Assembly: GCF_041435015.1 (NCBI RefSeq)
Contig: NZ_CP107989.1
Span: forward strand, 620,001-684,000
Direction of reading: 5' to 3'
Source of the DNA: Streptomyces canus
GTDB taxonomy: Bacteria > Actinomycetota > Actinomycetes > Streptomycetales > Streptomycetaceae
DNA length: 64,000 nucleotides
In this document: positions 16,585-25,374 of the stretch, piece after piece
How positions within the stretch are numbered: the first letter of the stretch is position 1
Layout: each line of letters begins with the position of its first letter
Notes under the pieces: model-generated
Told to the model about the DNA's origin: nothing
What the model saw: only the letters and a program-made list of their open reading frames with translations
Databases searched by the model: none
Translations under genes and position numbers: made by a program

Positions 16585-16889
16585 GGGCAGGCCCTCTTGT
16601 TGCCGACGGCATTGCGAGCGGACTCGGCCAGGTCGGCGAACTGACCGGCGAGCTGGGCGATGACGTCCGGGCGGAGCGTGTAGTAGGTGTACCGGCCGCA
16701 CGGCTCTGTCTCCACGACCCCGGCCTCGCGCAGCACTCTCAGGTGGTTGGAGAGGTTGGTCTGCTTCGCACCGGTCTCCTCGATCAGGTGTGTGGAACAG
16801 AGCGTCTCCCGGGCGAGCAGGGTGACGATCTGGAGACGGAGCGGGTCGGCGAGGACTCGCATCAGATCAGTGTCGACTGACGTCATCAT
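16581..16889 (-). CDS. arsR: Second ArsR/SmtB-family repressor
   Basis: 102 residues, MMTSVDTDLMRVLADPLRLQ. The helix-turn-helix is TGAKQTNLSNHLRVLREAGVV, trimmed at its ends, followed by the wing CGRYTYYTL. Candidate metalloid ligands are Cys in ETLCSTHL, in ETEPCGRY and in RACP at the end. It differs clearly from the arsR at 14691, so the island carries two repressors with different sites. It is first gene of the acr3 operon and divergent from arsC, probably acting on the 92-bp region between. Confidence 0.9.
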   Translation of the reverse strand: MMTSVDTDLMRVLADPLRLQIVTLLARETLCSTHLIEETGAKQTNLSNHLRVLREAGVVETEPCGRYTYYTLRPDVIAQLAGQFADLAESARNAVGNKRACP

Positions 16890-16891
16890 GG

Positions 16892-16911
16892 ACTGATACT
16901 TTCACATCAGT
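16892..16911. promoter_or_regulatory. Probable operator between arsR2-acr3 and arsC
   Basis: Inverted repeat ACTGAT (16892-16897) and ATCAGT (16906-16911) with an 8-base centre, just upstream of the second arsR. Related half sites (ACTGAC, ACTGATA) occur at 16875 and 16946. It is unlike the 32-bp site of the first ArsR. Confidence 0.5.
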
Positions 16912-16980
16912 GGAGACTGACACCATCGTGTGCTGAATTCATTGACTACTGATATCGCCGCGAGACAAGAGGGACCTCTG

Positions 16981-17394
16981 ATGTCCGACAAGCCGTCCGT
17001 GCTGTTCGTCTGCGTCCACAACGCCGGTCGTTCCCAGATGGCCGCGGCGTGGCTGACCCACCTGGCCGGAGGCCGCGTGGAGGTCCGTTCCGCCGGCTCC
17101 GATCCGGGCGCGGGCGTGAACCCGGCCGCCGTCGAAGCCATGGCCGAGGTCGGCATCGACATCTCCGCCGAGGTCCCGAAGATACTTACGGTCGACGCGG
17201 TGAAGGAGTCGGACGTCTGCATCACCATGGGCTGCGGCGACACCTGCCCGGTCTTCCCCGGCAAGCGGTACCTGGACTGGCAGTTGGAGGACCCGGCCGG
17301 CCAGGGTGTCGAGGCCGTCCGCCCGATCCGCGACGAGATCAAGGCACTGGTCGAGGGCCTGATCAAGGAGATCGCGCCGGAATCCCAGGCGTGA
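16981..17394 (+). CDS. arsC: Arsenate reductase, low-molecular-weight phosphatase fold
   Basis: 137 residues from ATG 16981, with AAGAGGG eight bases upstream. VLFVCVHNAGRSQMAAAWL is the P-loop CX5R with the nucleophilic Cys; MGCGDTCPVFPGKRYLDWQL holds a CxxxC-like pair near the position of the resolving cysteines and the DP acid follows. It reduces As(V) to As(III) for export by ACR3; in actinobacteria these enzymes often use mycothiol and mycoredoxin. It overlaps by GTGA the decayed thioredoxin reductase gene, which suggests electrons may once have come from that protein. Confidence 0.92.
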   Translation: MSDKPSVLFVCVHNAGRSQMAAAWLTHLAGGRVEVRSAGSDPGAGVNPAAVEAMAEVGIDISAEVPKILTVDAVKESDVCITMGCGDTCPVFPGKRYLDWQLEDPAGQGVEAVRPIRDEIKALVEGLIKEIAPESQA

Positions 17395-17770
17395 GCACGA
17401 GCACGGACGTACGCAAGGTCATCGTCATGGGCTCCGGCCCCGCCGGATACACCGCGGCCCTCCACACCGCCGGGCCGAGCCGAAGCCGCACGTCTTCGGC
17501 GGCGCGATCTTCGTCGGCGGCTCGCTGACCACCACGCAGACTTTCCCGAGGGCATCGACGGCCCGGACCTGATGATCAACATGGACGCCCCCGGGCCGAG
17601 AGGTCCGGCGCCGCCCACCGCGCCAGAACGGTGATCGTGACCACCGGCTCCGACTACCGCAAGCTCGATCCGCCGAACGAGGAGGAGCTGTCCGGACGGG
17701 GCGTGTCGTGGTGCGCCGCCGGCGACCGGTTCTTCCCGCCCCCGCGGCCGGGTCATCGTCGTCACCCGCT
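17391..17770 (+). pseudogene. Decayed thioredoxin reductase-like gene
   Basis: A GTG at 17391 overlapping the arsC stop opens with RKVIVMGSGPAGYTAALHTA (FAD site). The frame is then lost; KPHVFGGAIFVGG, DGPDLMINMDAPG, TVIVTTGSDYRKLDPPNEEE and LSGRGVSWCAAGDRFF follow in family order with gaps. The redox motif, normally CATC, reads CAAG, so the second Cys is gone. The NADPH domain is absent. Paired with arsC it would have recycled a thiol donor. Confidence 0.75.
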
Positions 17771-17836
17771 GCACCCGTAGCACCACCCCCTCCCGGGCTG
17801 GTTCACCACCCTGGCCTGCACTCATGCGCGTAGGGG

Positions 17837-17925
17837 ATCACGGGCGCTGCCGGGTTCATCGGGTCCCATGCCGTCGAGCTACTTCCGGCGAATGCGAACG
17901 AAGCGTGGTGTTCGACATGCCGGGG
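17837..17925 (+). pseudogene. N-terminal remnant of an NAD-dependent epimerase/dehydratase
   Basis: ITGAAGFIGSHAVELLPANA is a textbook extended-SDR start, followed after one frame change by VVFDMPG. Nothing of the catalytic part remains. Confidence 0.5.
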
Positions 17926-17977
17926 AAGGCGCCGGTGACGCCCGCAACCGCAGATGCCCGCCAGGCCAGCAATCGGA

Positions 17978-18061
17978 TTGACCTATCCACTTTCGTGCTA
18001 GCCTGACTTCAGCGAGCTGGATAGGTCTATCCGTTTTCTATCCGGATAGGGCTATCCGGAT
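17978..18061. promoter_or_regulatory. Promoter region with clustered TetR-type palindromes
   Basis: Overlapping palindromes GGATAGGTCTATCC (18019-18032), CTATCCGGATAG (18038-18049) and GGATAGGGCTATCC (18044-18057), with a half site CTATCC inside a TTGACC...TAGCCT promoter-like stretch from 17978. These sites fit a TetR-family repressor of the SDR gene that follows; only a C-terminal scrap of a TetR gene remains nearby. Confidence 0.6.
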
Positions 18062-18099
18062 CTTGCCGTTTCCCTACCGCGCCTTTCGAAAGGATCGCT

Positions 18100-18777
18100 G
18101 TGACCAGCATCGCCATCATCGGAGCCGGCCCTCAGATGGGCATGGCCATCGCCCGCACCTTCGGCTCCCAGGGCTTCGACGTCGCCTTGATCTCCCGCAA
18201 CCGTGAGAAGCTCGACGACCTCGTCGCCGCGCTCAGCGCCGAGGGCATCACCGCCGCCGCGTTCCCCGCGGACGTCCTCGACCATGCCGCGCTCGCCCAG
18301 GCGCTCAAGGACGCCGCCGCCAGGTTCGGCGGCATCGACGTCCTGGAGTACTCCCCGCTCGCCATGGAATCCACCGTGCTGGCCACTCCGGCCGAGAGCG
18401 ACCCCTCCCACATCCAGCACGAGATCGAAGTCCAGCTGTACGGGGCCATGGCCGCGACCAAGGCAGTGCTGCCCGCGATGCGCGAGGCCGGCGCGGGCAC
18501 CCTGCTCTACACCACCGGTGCCGGCTCTCTCGACCCGCTGCCGATGGTCGGCAACGTCAACGCCGCCGCCGCGGCGCTGCGCAACTGGGTCGTCAACCTG
18601 CACAAGGAACTGGACGGCACCGGCATCCAGGCCGCCCACATCGCCATCGACGTGGCGCTCGGCGGCGCCTCCATCGACCCCGCGCTCAAGGCGGCCACGC
18701 CCGAGGCCGTCTCCTCCGCCTACTGGGACCTGCACGCCACCAGGCGTGACCAGGCCGAGATCGTCTACAGGGGCTGA
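18100..18777 (+). CDS. Atypical SDR-family protein
   Basis: 225 residues from GTG 18100 (GAAAGGAT upstream). MTSIAIIGAGPQMGMAIART is a Rossmann start, and ISRNREKLDDL and FPADVLD fit the NADP-binding end of short-chain dehydrogenases. Where the catalytic YxxxK should lie the sequence reads MVGNVNAAAAALRNWVVNL, so the Tyr and Lys are missing; only the helix survives. It may bind NADP without normal SDR chemistry. Controlled probably through the palindromes at 18019-18057. Confidence 0.8.
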   Translation: MTSIAIIGAGPQMGMAIARTFGSQGFDVALISRNREKLDDLVAALSAEGITAAAFPADVLDHAALAQALKDAAARFGGIDVLEYSPLAMESTVLATPAESDPSHIQHEIEVQLYGAMAATKAVLPAMREAGAGTLLYTTGAGSLDPLPMVGNVNAAAAALRNWVVNLHKELDGTGIQAAHIAIDVALGGASIDPALKAATPEAVSSAYWDLHATRRDQAEIVYRG

Positions 18778-18847
18778 GGCGGCGTCCGGCTCCCGCGCCG
18801 CCCTCTGGTCGCGCCGCGGCGTTCGCGGCCGGCGGCGTCCTGAACGA

Positions 18848-19118
18848 TCAATGTGCCGGATCAGGCGAGGAGCCGCGGTGTTCGGCGCCCAGGCGGGCGT
18901 AGTGCTCGAGCAGGTCAGGGGCGTCCACGACCGCCGGGTTGACGACCTGCTCGACCGGGGCCCCCTGGAGCAGGCGCTTCACCGGGACTTCGAGCTTCTT
19001 GCCCGTGCGGGTGTGCGGGACTCCCGGCACCTCAAGGATCTCGTCGGGCACGTGGCGCGGTGAGGCGCCGGTGCGGATGGCGTCGCGGATCTTCTCGCGG
19101 AGGGCGTCGGCTTCCGGC
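18848..19118 (-). pseudogene. C-terminal remnant of acetoacetyl-CoA synthetase
   Basis: LREKIRDAIRTGASPRHVPD, EILEVPGVPHTRTGKKLEVP and VKRLLQGAPVEQVVNPAVVD are the conserved last ~85 residues of acetoacetate-CoA ligase, with the catalytic-lysine motif TGKKLEVP intact. The 5' nine tenths are gone; upstream the sequence passes into a TetR remnant on the other strand. Confidence 0.8.
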
Positions 19119-19456
19119 TCAGCGCCCGGATGGCCGACTCGCACCCGGAGCTGATGCAGGTCCTGCGCCGTCGAGGCCTCGGACACCTCCACTCGGACAA
19201 CGGTCTGGTCCGGCGGGCACTGCGTGACCTCCACGTCGGCATGGCCTCCGGCCGCTTCACCGCCCTCGACCCCGCGGTCGCCCTGTCCGCACTGGGCGGA
19301 ACCCTGCTGTCCCTGGTGGAGCTGCGGTTCGCCCGGCCCGACCTGGACGGTGACGAGTCCGCGGCGACCCTGGCCGAGATGGTCCTGCGCATGCTGGGCG
19401 TGCCGCCCGACGACGCCCGCGAGGTCGCCCGACGACCCCTTCCTGACGCGGCATGA
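19106..19456 (+). pseudogene. C-terminal remnant of a TetR-family regulator
   Basis: GFRLSARMADSHPELMQVLR to PPDDAREVARRPLPDAA, high third-position GC. This looks like the ligand-binding C domain of a TetR repressor; the DNA-binding N terminus is absent and the upstream bases encode the acetoacetyl-CoA synthetase remnant on the other strand. It may be what is left of the regulator for the palindromes at 18019-18057. Between 19457 and 19655 nothing recognisable was seen. Confidence 0.65.
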
Positions 19457-19578
19457 CCGACCCCTGCCCGCTCACACCCTGCGCGGGCTGAGCGGGCTCC
19501 CCCGCCGGATCACCACCGCACCAGGCCTCGAGGCCCAATCCCGTCCCTCAGGATCCGCGATCGGCCGCTGCCCCAGCC

Positions 19579-22350
19579 TTGGTCGTGCAGGGGGCTGCAT
19601 CGTTGGTGGCCTCCCGGTGTGTGCGAGTGGTTCGTCATCTCCACCGCCCATGCCGTCTTCGCTACGCGGGCAACCAGAAGCTCTCCAACGGGTGGAACGG
19701 CACCTGGTCCCAGGCCGGCCAGACCGTCACGGTCAAGAACGCCTCGTACAACGGCACCATCGCCGCGGGCTCCGCCGTCTCCACGGGCGCGCAGTTCAGC
19801 TACAGCGGTACCAACGCCGCTCCGACCAGCTTCGCGATCAACGGCACCAGCTGCACGGGCGCCCACCAGCCGCCGATCACCGTACTGACCAGCCCGGTCG
19901 CCGGCGCGACGTACTCGCGCGGTGACGCGGTACCGCTCGCGGCGACGGCCGCCGCCGCGGACAGCGCAAGCATCAGCAAGGTGGAGTTCTACGACGACAC
20001 CACGCTGCTCGGCACCGACACGAGCGCGCCCTACTCGCTCTCCGTCTCTGGTTTGACCGTGGGCAGTCATTCCCTGCTGGCCAAGGCGTACGACAGCCTG
20101 GGCGCGTCCGCGGAATCCACTCCGGTCGGCATCACGGTCGCCTCGGGTCCCGCGGTCGTCGCCTCGACCACCCAACTCGCCGTCCAGCAGGGCAAGACGG
20201 CGACTTACGAGGTCAAACTCTCGACCCAGCCGTCGGCCGACGTGACCGTGACGACCGCCCGCACCGGCGGCAACACGGGACTGTCCGTGACCGGCGGGGC
20301 CTCGCTCACCTTCACCCCGTCCAACTGGAACACCGCGCAGAAGGTGACCGTCACGGCGGACTCCTCCAACACGGGCGCGGCGACCTTCGACTCGACCGCC
20401 GCCGGGCACGGCAAGGCCTCGGTGACGGTCACCCAGATAGCGGCGACGGGCACCTACAACGCCCGCTTCCTGGATCTGTACGGCAAGATCACCAACCCGG
20501 CGAACGGCTACTTCTCCCCCGAGGGCATCCCCTACCACTCGGTCGAGACGCTGATCGTCGAGGCGCCGGACCACGGCCACGAGACCACCTCGGAGGCGTA
20601 CAGCTACCTCCTGTGGCTCCAGGCCATGTACGGCAAGGTGACCGGCGACTGGTCCAAGTTCAACGGCGCCTGGGACATCATGGAGAAGTACATGATCCCC
20701 ACCCACGCCGACCAGCCCACCAACTCCTTCTACAACGCCTCCAAGCCGGCCACCTACGGGCCCGAGGAAGACACGCCGAACCAGTATCCGACGGCACTCG
20801 ACCCGTCCGTTCCGGTCGGTTCCGACCCGCTCGCCGGCGAGCTGAAATCGACCTACAGCACGGACGACGTCTACGGCATGCACTGGATCCAGGACGTCGA
20901 CAACATCTACGGGTACGGCAACACGCCGGGCGGCAAGTGCGAGGCCGGCCCGACGGCCACCGGACCGTCGTACCTCAACACCTTCCAGCGCGGACCGCAG
21001 GAATCGGTATGGGAGACGGTGCCGCAGCCGACCTGCGACGCCTTCAAGTACGGTGGCAAGAACGGCTACCTGGACCTGTTCACCGGGGACAAGTCGTACG
21101 CCAAGCAATGGAAGTACACCACCGCGCCGGACGCCGACGCACGCGCGGTGCAGGCCGCCTACTGGGCGGACCTGTGGGCGAAGCAGCAGGGCAAGGGCTC
21201 GGCCGTGTCGGGCACGGTCGCCAAGGCGGCCAAGATGGGCGACTACCTGCGCTACGCCATGTACGACAAGTACTTCAAGAAGATCGGCAACTGTGTCGGG
21301 CCGTCCACCTGCGCGGCCGGCACCGGCAAGGACGCCTCGATGTACCTGCTGTCCTGGTACTACGCCTGGGGCGGCTCCACCGACACCAGCGGGGGTTGGG
21401 CCTGGCGGATCGGGTCCAGCTACGCCCACAGCGGCTACCAGAACCCGCTGGCCGCGTACGCGCTCAGCTCCTCCGCCGACCTGAAGCCGAAGTCGTCGAC
21501 CGGCGCGGCCGACTGGAGCAAGTCGCTCCAGCGGCAAATGGAGTTCTACCGCTGGCTCCAGTCGGACGAGGGCGCGATCGCCGGCGGCTCGACGAACAGC
21601 TGGGCGGGCCGCTACGCGACTCCCCCGGCCGGGAAGTCGACGTTCTACGGCATGTACTACGACGAGCAGCCGGTCTACCACGACCCGCCGTCCAACCAGT
21701 GGTTCGGCTTCCAGGCCTGGTCCATGGAGCGGGTCGCCGAGTACTACCAGCAGACGGGGAACGCGCAGGCCAAGGCGGTCCTCGACAAGTGGGTCAAGTG
21801 GGCGCTGTCCAAGACCACGATCAACCCCGACGGCACCTACCAGATCCCCTCCACCCTCCAGTGGTCGGGCCAGCCCGACACCTGGAACGCGTCAAGTCCC
21901 GGCGCCAACAGCGGACTTCACGTCACCGTCGCCGACTACACCAACGACGTCGGCGTGGCCGCCGCGTACGCCAAGACCCTGAGCTACTACGCCGCCAAGT
22001 CCGGTGACACGGCGGCGAAGACGACCGCGAAGGCGCTGCTGGACGGCATGTGGACCAACTACCAGGACAGCCTGGGCATCGCTGTTCCCGAAACCCGCAG
22101 CGACTACAGCCGGTTCAACGACAGCGTCTACGTGCCGACCGGCTGGAGCGGCACGATGCCGAACGGCGACGCCATCACCTCGTCCTCGACGTTCTCCTCG
22201 ATCCGGTCCTTCTACAAGAACGATCCGGCCTGGTCGAAGATCGAGGCCTACCTCAAGGGCGGCGCCGCGCCCGTGTTCACCTATCACCGGTTCTGGGCCC
22301 AGGCGGACATCGCCCTGGCCATGGGCTCGTACGCGGAACTCCTCGAGTAG
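19579..22350 (+). CDS. GH48 cellobiohydrolase, 5'-truncated (no signal peptide)
   Basis: The frame opens at TTG 19579 but homology begins only near 19661 with [20 protein letters not shown], the second half of a CBM2 cellulose-binding domain. A PA14/Ig-like module ([20 protein letters not shown]), a Calx-beta-like segment and then the ~620-residue GH48 domain follow (from [15 protein letters not shown]). [20 protein letters not shown] holds the catalytic acid Glu. GH48 enzymes attack crystalline cellulose from reducing ends outside the cell. Here signal peptide, first CBM half and natural start are missing and no ribosome site is seen, so it is probably silent or not exported, although the catalytic part is intact. 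Confidence 0.88.
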   Translation: MVVQGAASLVASRCVRVVRHLHRPCRLRYAGNQKLSNGWNGTWSQAGQTVTVKNASYNGTIAAGSAVSTGAQFSYSGTNAAPTSFAINGTSCTGAHQPPITVLTSPVAGATYSRGDAVPLAATAAAADSASISKVEFYDDTTLLGTDTSAPYSLSVSGLTVGSHSLLAKAYDSLGASAESTPVGITVASGPAVVASTTQLAVQQGKTATYEVKLSTQPSADVTVTTARTGGNTGLSVTGGASLTFTPSNWNTAQKVTVTADSSNTGAATFDSTAAGHGKASVTVTQIAATGTYNARFLDLYGKITNPANGYFSPEGIPYHSVETLIVEAPDHGHETTSEAYSYLLWLQAMYGKVTGDWSKFNGAWDIMEKYMIPTHADQPTNSFYNASKPATYGPEEDTPNQYPTALDPSVPVGSDPLAGELKSTYSTDDVYGMHWIQDVDNIYGYGNTPGGKCEAGPTATGPSYLNTFQRGPQESVWETVPQPTCDAFKYGGKNGYLDLFTGDKSYAKQWKYTTAPDADARAVQAAYWADLWAKQQGKGSAVSGTVAKAAKMGDYLRYAMYDKYFKKIGNCVGPSTCAAGTGKDASMYLLSWYYAWGGSTDTSGGWAWRIGSSYAHSGYQNPLAAYALSSSADLKPKSSTGAADWSKSLQRQMEFYRWLQSDEGAIAGGSTNSWAGRYATPPAGKSTFYGMYYDEQPVYHDPPSNQWFGFQAWSMERVAEYYQQTGNAQAKAVLDKWVKWALSKTTINPDGTYQIPSTLQWSGQPDTWNASSPGANSGLHVTVADYTNDVGVAAAYAKTLSYYAAKSGDTAAKTTAKALLDGMWTNYQDSLGIAVPETRSDYSRFNDSVYVPTGWSGTMPNGDAITSSSTFSSIRSFYKNDPAWSKIEAYLKGGAAPVFTYHRFWAQADIALAMGSYAELLE

Positions 22351-22374
22351 CCCCCGCCGGAGCTCCGCGTACCC

Positions 22375-22438
22375 GACCCCGTCACCAGGCGACGGGGTCA
22401 CCCGGCCGGGCGGCCCCACCCCCAGGGGCCGCCCGGCC
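22375..22438 (+). terminator. Tandem hairpin terminator after GH48
   Basis: Two stems: 22375-22383 with 22391-22399 (9 bp), and 22404-22417 with 22425-22438 (14 bp, 7-base loop), starting 25 bp past the GH48 stop. Confidence 0.75.
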
Positions 22439-22495
22439 CTCCTCCGCAAAGGGGAGGCGGTTCCGTTGCCGACCCTGCAGTGCCCCCGCTCCGTT

Positions 22496-22509
22496 CGGGA
22501 GCGCTCCCA
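22496..22509. promoter_or_regulatory. CelR/CebR-type operator before the LacI gene
   Basis: CGGGAGCGCTCCCA, one mismatch from the TGGGAGCGCTCCCA box known for CelR and CebR of actinobacteria. It lies 103 bp before the regulator, so autoregulation is likely. Confidence 0.8.
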
Positions 22510-22611
22510 ACCATTGGGGGCAGGACGACCGTCCGTAACCACGCCCCTGGTGAAGTCATGTGCGCGATCCCCTCCGGCCGGTAAGATCGGTGATCTCTTG
22601 GGGGAGGTGGC

Positions 22612-23634
22612 ATGGGCAGGCGACGCCCGGGGGCACCGACGCTGGAGGAGGTGGCCGCCCACGCGCGGGTGGGACGGGGCACGGTCTCCCGCGTCATCAA
22701 CAACGCCGCGGGCGTGAAGGAGTCGACACGTCGGGCCGTGCAGCAGGCCATCGACGAACTCGGTTACGTGCCCAATCTCGCGGCCCGTTCCCTGGCCGGG
22801 CGGCGGGCCGACGCCGTCGCCCTGGTCATGACGGAGCCGGACTGGCGGCAGTTCGCGGAGCCCTTCTTCTCCGAGATCGTCACCTCGCTCGGGGACGCCC
22901 TGACCGACACCGGAATGCAGCTGATGCTGACCCTGGTCCGTTCGGACGCCGAACGGCAGCGCTTCCTGGAGTACGCGCGCGGCGGCCGGGTCGACGGCGT
23001 CCTGCTGATGTCCGTGCGCGCCGGCGATCCGCTGCCGGACATGCTCGCCGAGGCCCGGCTGCCGACGGTGCTGCTGGGGCGCCGCTCCGGCGACGAGTAC
23101 GTCAGCTACGTCGACATGGACAACGTCGGCGGTGCGCGCAGCGCCGTCTCCCACCTTGTCCAGCGGGGCCGCAGGGTCATCGCCACCATCACCGGGCCGC
23201 TCGACCTGCACGCCGCCCAGTGCCGGCTGCGCGGCTACGAAGAGGCCCTGGCGCTGGCGGGCCTGAAGGTCGAGCGGACCCGCGTCGCCGAAAGCGACTT
23301 CACGGCGGAGAGCGGGCGCCGCGCCATGGCCGAGCTCCTCGAACGGCACCCGGACATCGACGGCGTCCTCGCCGCGTCGGACACCACAGCCGCGGGGGCT
23401 CTGGAGGCCGTGCGCGCGGCCGGTCGCCGGGTGCCCGAGGATGTCGCCGTGATCGGCTTCGACGACTTTCCGCTGGCGCAGCGGACCGAACCGCGGCTGA
23501 CCACGGTGCGCCAGCCGATCGAGGAGGTCGGGCGGGCCATGATCCGACTGCTCCTGGAGGAGATGGAGGAGGGCGCCGTGGCCTGGCGTCACGTCATCCT
23601 CCGCACGGAGCTGGTGGTCCGCGAGTCGACCTGA
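22612..23634 (+). CDS. LacI-family cellulase regulator (CelR/CebR-like)
   Basis: 340 residues; GGGGGAGGTGGC precedes the ATG. The N-terminal LacI helix-turn-helix is PTLEEVAAHARVGRGTVSRV with hinge YVPNLAARSLAGRR, followed by the periplasmic-binding-like sugar domain ending VAVIGFDDFPLAQRTEPRLT. Actinobacterial CelR/CebR proteins bind TGGGAGCGCTCCCA and release it with cellobiose or cello-oligosaccharides. The two boxes here (22496 and 23788) flank this gene, so it likely represses itself and the GH12 cellulase downstream. No cebEFG transporter is in the window. Confidence 0.87.
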   Translation: MGRRRPGAPTLEEVAAHARVGRGTVSRVINNAAGVKESTRRAVQQAIDELGYVPNLAARSLAGRRADAVALVMTEPDWRQFAEPFFSEIVTSLGDALTDTGMQLMLTLVRSDAERQRFLEYARGGRVDGVLLMSVRAGDPLPDMLAEARLPTVLLGRRSGDEYVSYVDMDNVGGARSAVSHLVQRGRRVIATITGPLDLHAAQCRLRGYEEALALAGLKVERTRVAESDFTAESGRRAMAELLERHPDIDGVLAASDTTAAGALEAVRAAGRRVPEDVAVIGFDDFPLAQRTEPRLTTVRQPIEEVGRAMIRLLLEEMEEGAVAWRHVILRTELVVREST

Positions 23635-23787
23635 CGCGCCCGCAACGGTCGGGGAGAGCCCCGGAGCCGCGTGCCGTGCCTCGCACCCGCTGCCTGACCT
23701 GAGGCTCCCCAAATCGGTTCACCCAGTTCCTGCCGACAGCCTTGTCATGGACCTGAACGCTCCCTACAGTCCTGGCGAACCCAAAAT

Positions 23788-23801
23788 TGGGAGCGCTCCC
23801 A
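23788..23801. promoter_or_regulatory. Perfect CelR/CebR operator before the GH12 gene
   Basis: TGGGAGCGCTCCCA, a perfect 14-bp palindrome 60 bp before the GH12 start. A degenerate second copy (TGGGAGCACTTCCC) starts at 23814. Confidence 0.88.
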
Positions 23802-23860
23802 TTCACTAGGTCGTGGGAGCACTTCCCGGTTACCTCTCCCCCACCCTGAAGAGGATCCGC

Positions 23861-24991
23861 ATGCGTCCTTCACCGCACCATGCCCGCCGCGCGCGTGGCC
23901 TGCTCGGCGCGCTGCTCACCTCGCTCGTCTCACTCGTCGCGCTGCTGACCACCGCCCCCGTCGCGCAGGCCGACACCACGATCTGCGAGACTTTCGGCAC
24001 GACGACCATCCAGGGTCGCTACGTGGTTCAGAACAACCGCTGGGGCACCAGCGCCACCCAGTGCATCACCGCGAGCGACTCGGGATTCAGGATCACCCAG
24101 GCCGACGGATCCGTCCCGACGAACGGCGCTCCGAAGTCCTACCCGTCCGTCTACAACGGCTGCCACTACACCAACTGCTCTCCCGGCACCAACCTCCCCG
24201 CTCAGCTCAGCTCCATCTCGACTGCGCCCTCGGGCATCTCCTTCAATTACGTCAACAACGCGGTGTACGACGCCGCGTACGACATCTGGCTCGATCCCAC
24301 GCCCCGCACCGACGGCGTGAACCGGACCGAGATCATGATCTGGTTCAACAGGGTCGGATCCGTCCAGCCCATCGGCTCCCCGGTCGGCAACGCCAACGTG
24401 GGCGGGCGCGACTGGCAGGTGTGGTCCGGCAACAACGGCTCGAACGACGTACTGTCCTTCGTCGCGCCGTCGGCGATCAGCAGCTGGAACTTCAACGTCA
24501 TGGACTTCGCCCGGCAGGCCGTCTCCCGCGGACTCGCCCAGAACAGCTGGTACCTGACGAGTGTTCAGGCCGGTTTCGAACCCTGGCAGAACGGCGCCGG
24601 CCTCGCCGTGACCTCGTTCTCCTCCTCCGTCAACAAGAGTTCCTCCGGTGACCCGGGCACCCCGGGAGGCTCCACCGCCTGCAAGGTGGCGTACGGGGCG
24701 AACGCCTGGCAGGGCGGCTTCACCGCCGACGTCACCATCACCAACACCGGCACCTCCCCCGTCAGCGGCTGGAAGCTCGCGTTCACCCTCCCCTCCGGGC
24801 AGCAGATCACCAATTCCTGGAACGCGAACCTCTCCGGGTCGTCAGGAGCGGTCACGGCGAGCAACGTGAGCCACAACGGCGAGCTGGCGGCCGGCGGCCA
24901 GGCGACCTTCGGGTTCCAGGGCACCTCCAGCGGGACCTTCGCCAAGCCCTCCGCCTTCACGCTCAACGGCACCGCCTGCGCCACCGCCTGA
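23861..24991 (+). CDS. Secreted GH12 endoglucanase with CBM2
   Basis: 376 residues from ATG 23861 (GAAGAGGATCC upstream). A signal peptide of about 38 residues ends APVAQA-DTT. The GH12 domain is about residues 40-270: GVNRTEIMIWFNRVG carries the nucleophile Glu and VQAGFEPWQNGAGLAV the acid/base Glu. After a short Gly/Pro/Ser linker, a CBM2 starts CKVAYGANAWQGGFTADVTI and ends with TACATA. It hydrolyses beta-1,4-glucan outside the cell. The CelR box at 23788 predicts induction by cellulose products. Confidence 0.93.
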   Translation: MRPSPHHARRARGLLGALLTSLVSLVALLTTAPVAQADTTICETFGTTTIQGRYVVQNNRWGTSATQCITASDSGFRITQADGSVPTNGAPKSYPSVYNGCHYTNCSPGTNLPAQLSSISTAPSGISFNYVNNAVYDAAYDIWLDPTPRTDGVNRTEIMIWFNRVGSVQPIGSPVGNANVGGRDWQVWSGNNGSNDVLSFVAPSAISSWNFNVMDFARQAVSRGLAQNSWYLTSVQAGFEPWQNGAGLAVTSFSSSVNKSSSGDPGTPGGSTACKVAYGANAWQGGFTADVTITNTGTSPVSGWKLAFTLPSGQQITNSWNANLSGSSGAVTASNVSHNGELAAGGQATFGFQGTSSGTFAKPSAFTLNGTACATA

Positions 24992-25002
24992 CACACACCC
25001 AT

Positions 25003-25051
25003 CCTCCGGGGCCCGCCTGATTCCGCCTTGCCGGCGGGCGCGCCCCGGAGG
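25003..25051 (+). terminator. Hairpin terminator after the GH12 gene
   Basis: Stem CCTCCGGGGC (25003-25012) with GCCCCGGAGG (25042-25051), with inner CCCGCC/GGCGGG pairing; it begins 12 bp after the stop. Confidence 0.75.
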
Positions 25052-25065
25052 CCGCGAGGTGCTCG

Positions 25066-25146
25066 CGTCCTGGTTGGTGACGACGAAGCCGACGTGCGCC
25101 GGCCCAGCGGGAAGCCGTTCCTTCCTGACGGGACGGTAGGGCGCCA
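25066..25146 (-). pseudogene. Possible transposase remnant
   Basis: On the minus strand a short frame reads YRPVRKERLPAGPAHVGFVV and TNQD. HVGFVVTN resembles the VGFIVTNL block of some IS1380/IS4-type transposases. Too short to be sure. The rest of 25052-25374 holds only the hairpin listed next. Confidence 0.3.
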
Positions 25147-25160
25147 CCGCAAGGTTTGAC

Positions 25161-25201
25161 CCGACGCACCGGCCGCGGGCGGACCGCGGCCGGTGCGTCG
25201 G
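25161..25201. terminator. Perfect 18-bp inverted repeat
   Basis: Arms 25161-25178 and 25184-25201 with a 5-base loop. Facing the DUF4097 gene's 3' end from 174 bp away, it could be a bidirectional terminator between that gene and the cellulase island. Confidence 0.55.
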
Positions 25202-25374
25202 CTCGGAACAGGTCCGCGTCCACCGGTGGTTCGTACCGCCGTGGCACGAAGAGAGCTGCAGCTTGGTGGTCCGAGTACCTCGCCGCCCGAGCCGAAGCTG
25301 AAGCTGTCCGAGAACGGAGTGGACGAAAGAGCAGTGACCGAAAGGCCGTGATCAGTGGCCGCTGAAGAAGGTCA

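Noticed and set aside
19510..21681. Long antisense ORF (about 720 codons) opposite the GH48 gene
   Set aside because: No family motifs, composition of repeated Gly/Val/Arg typical of a reverse shadow of GC-rich coding sequence; the GH48 frame has all the motifs and the normal codon pattern.
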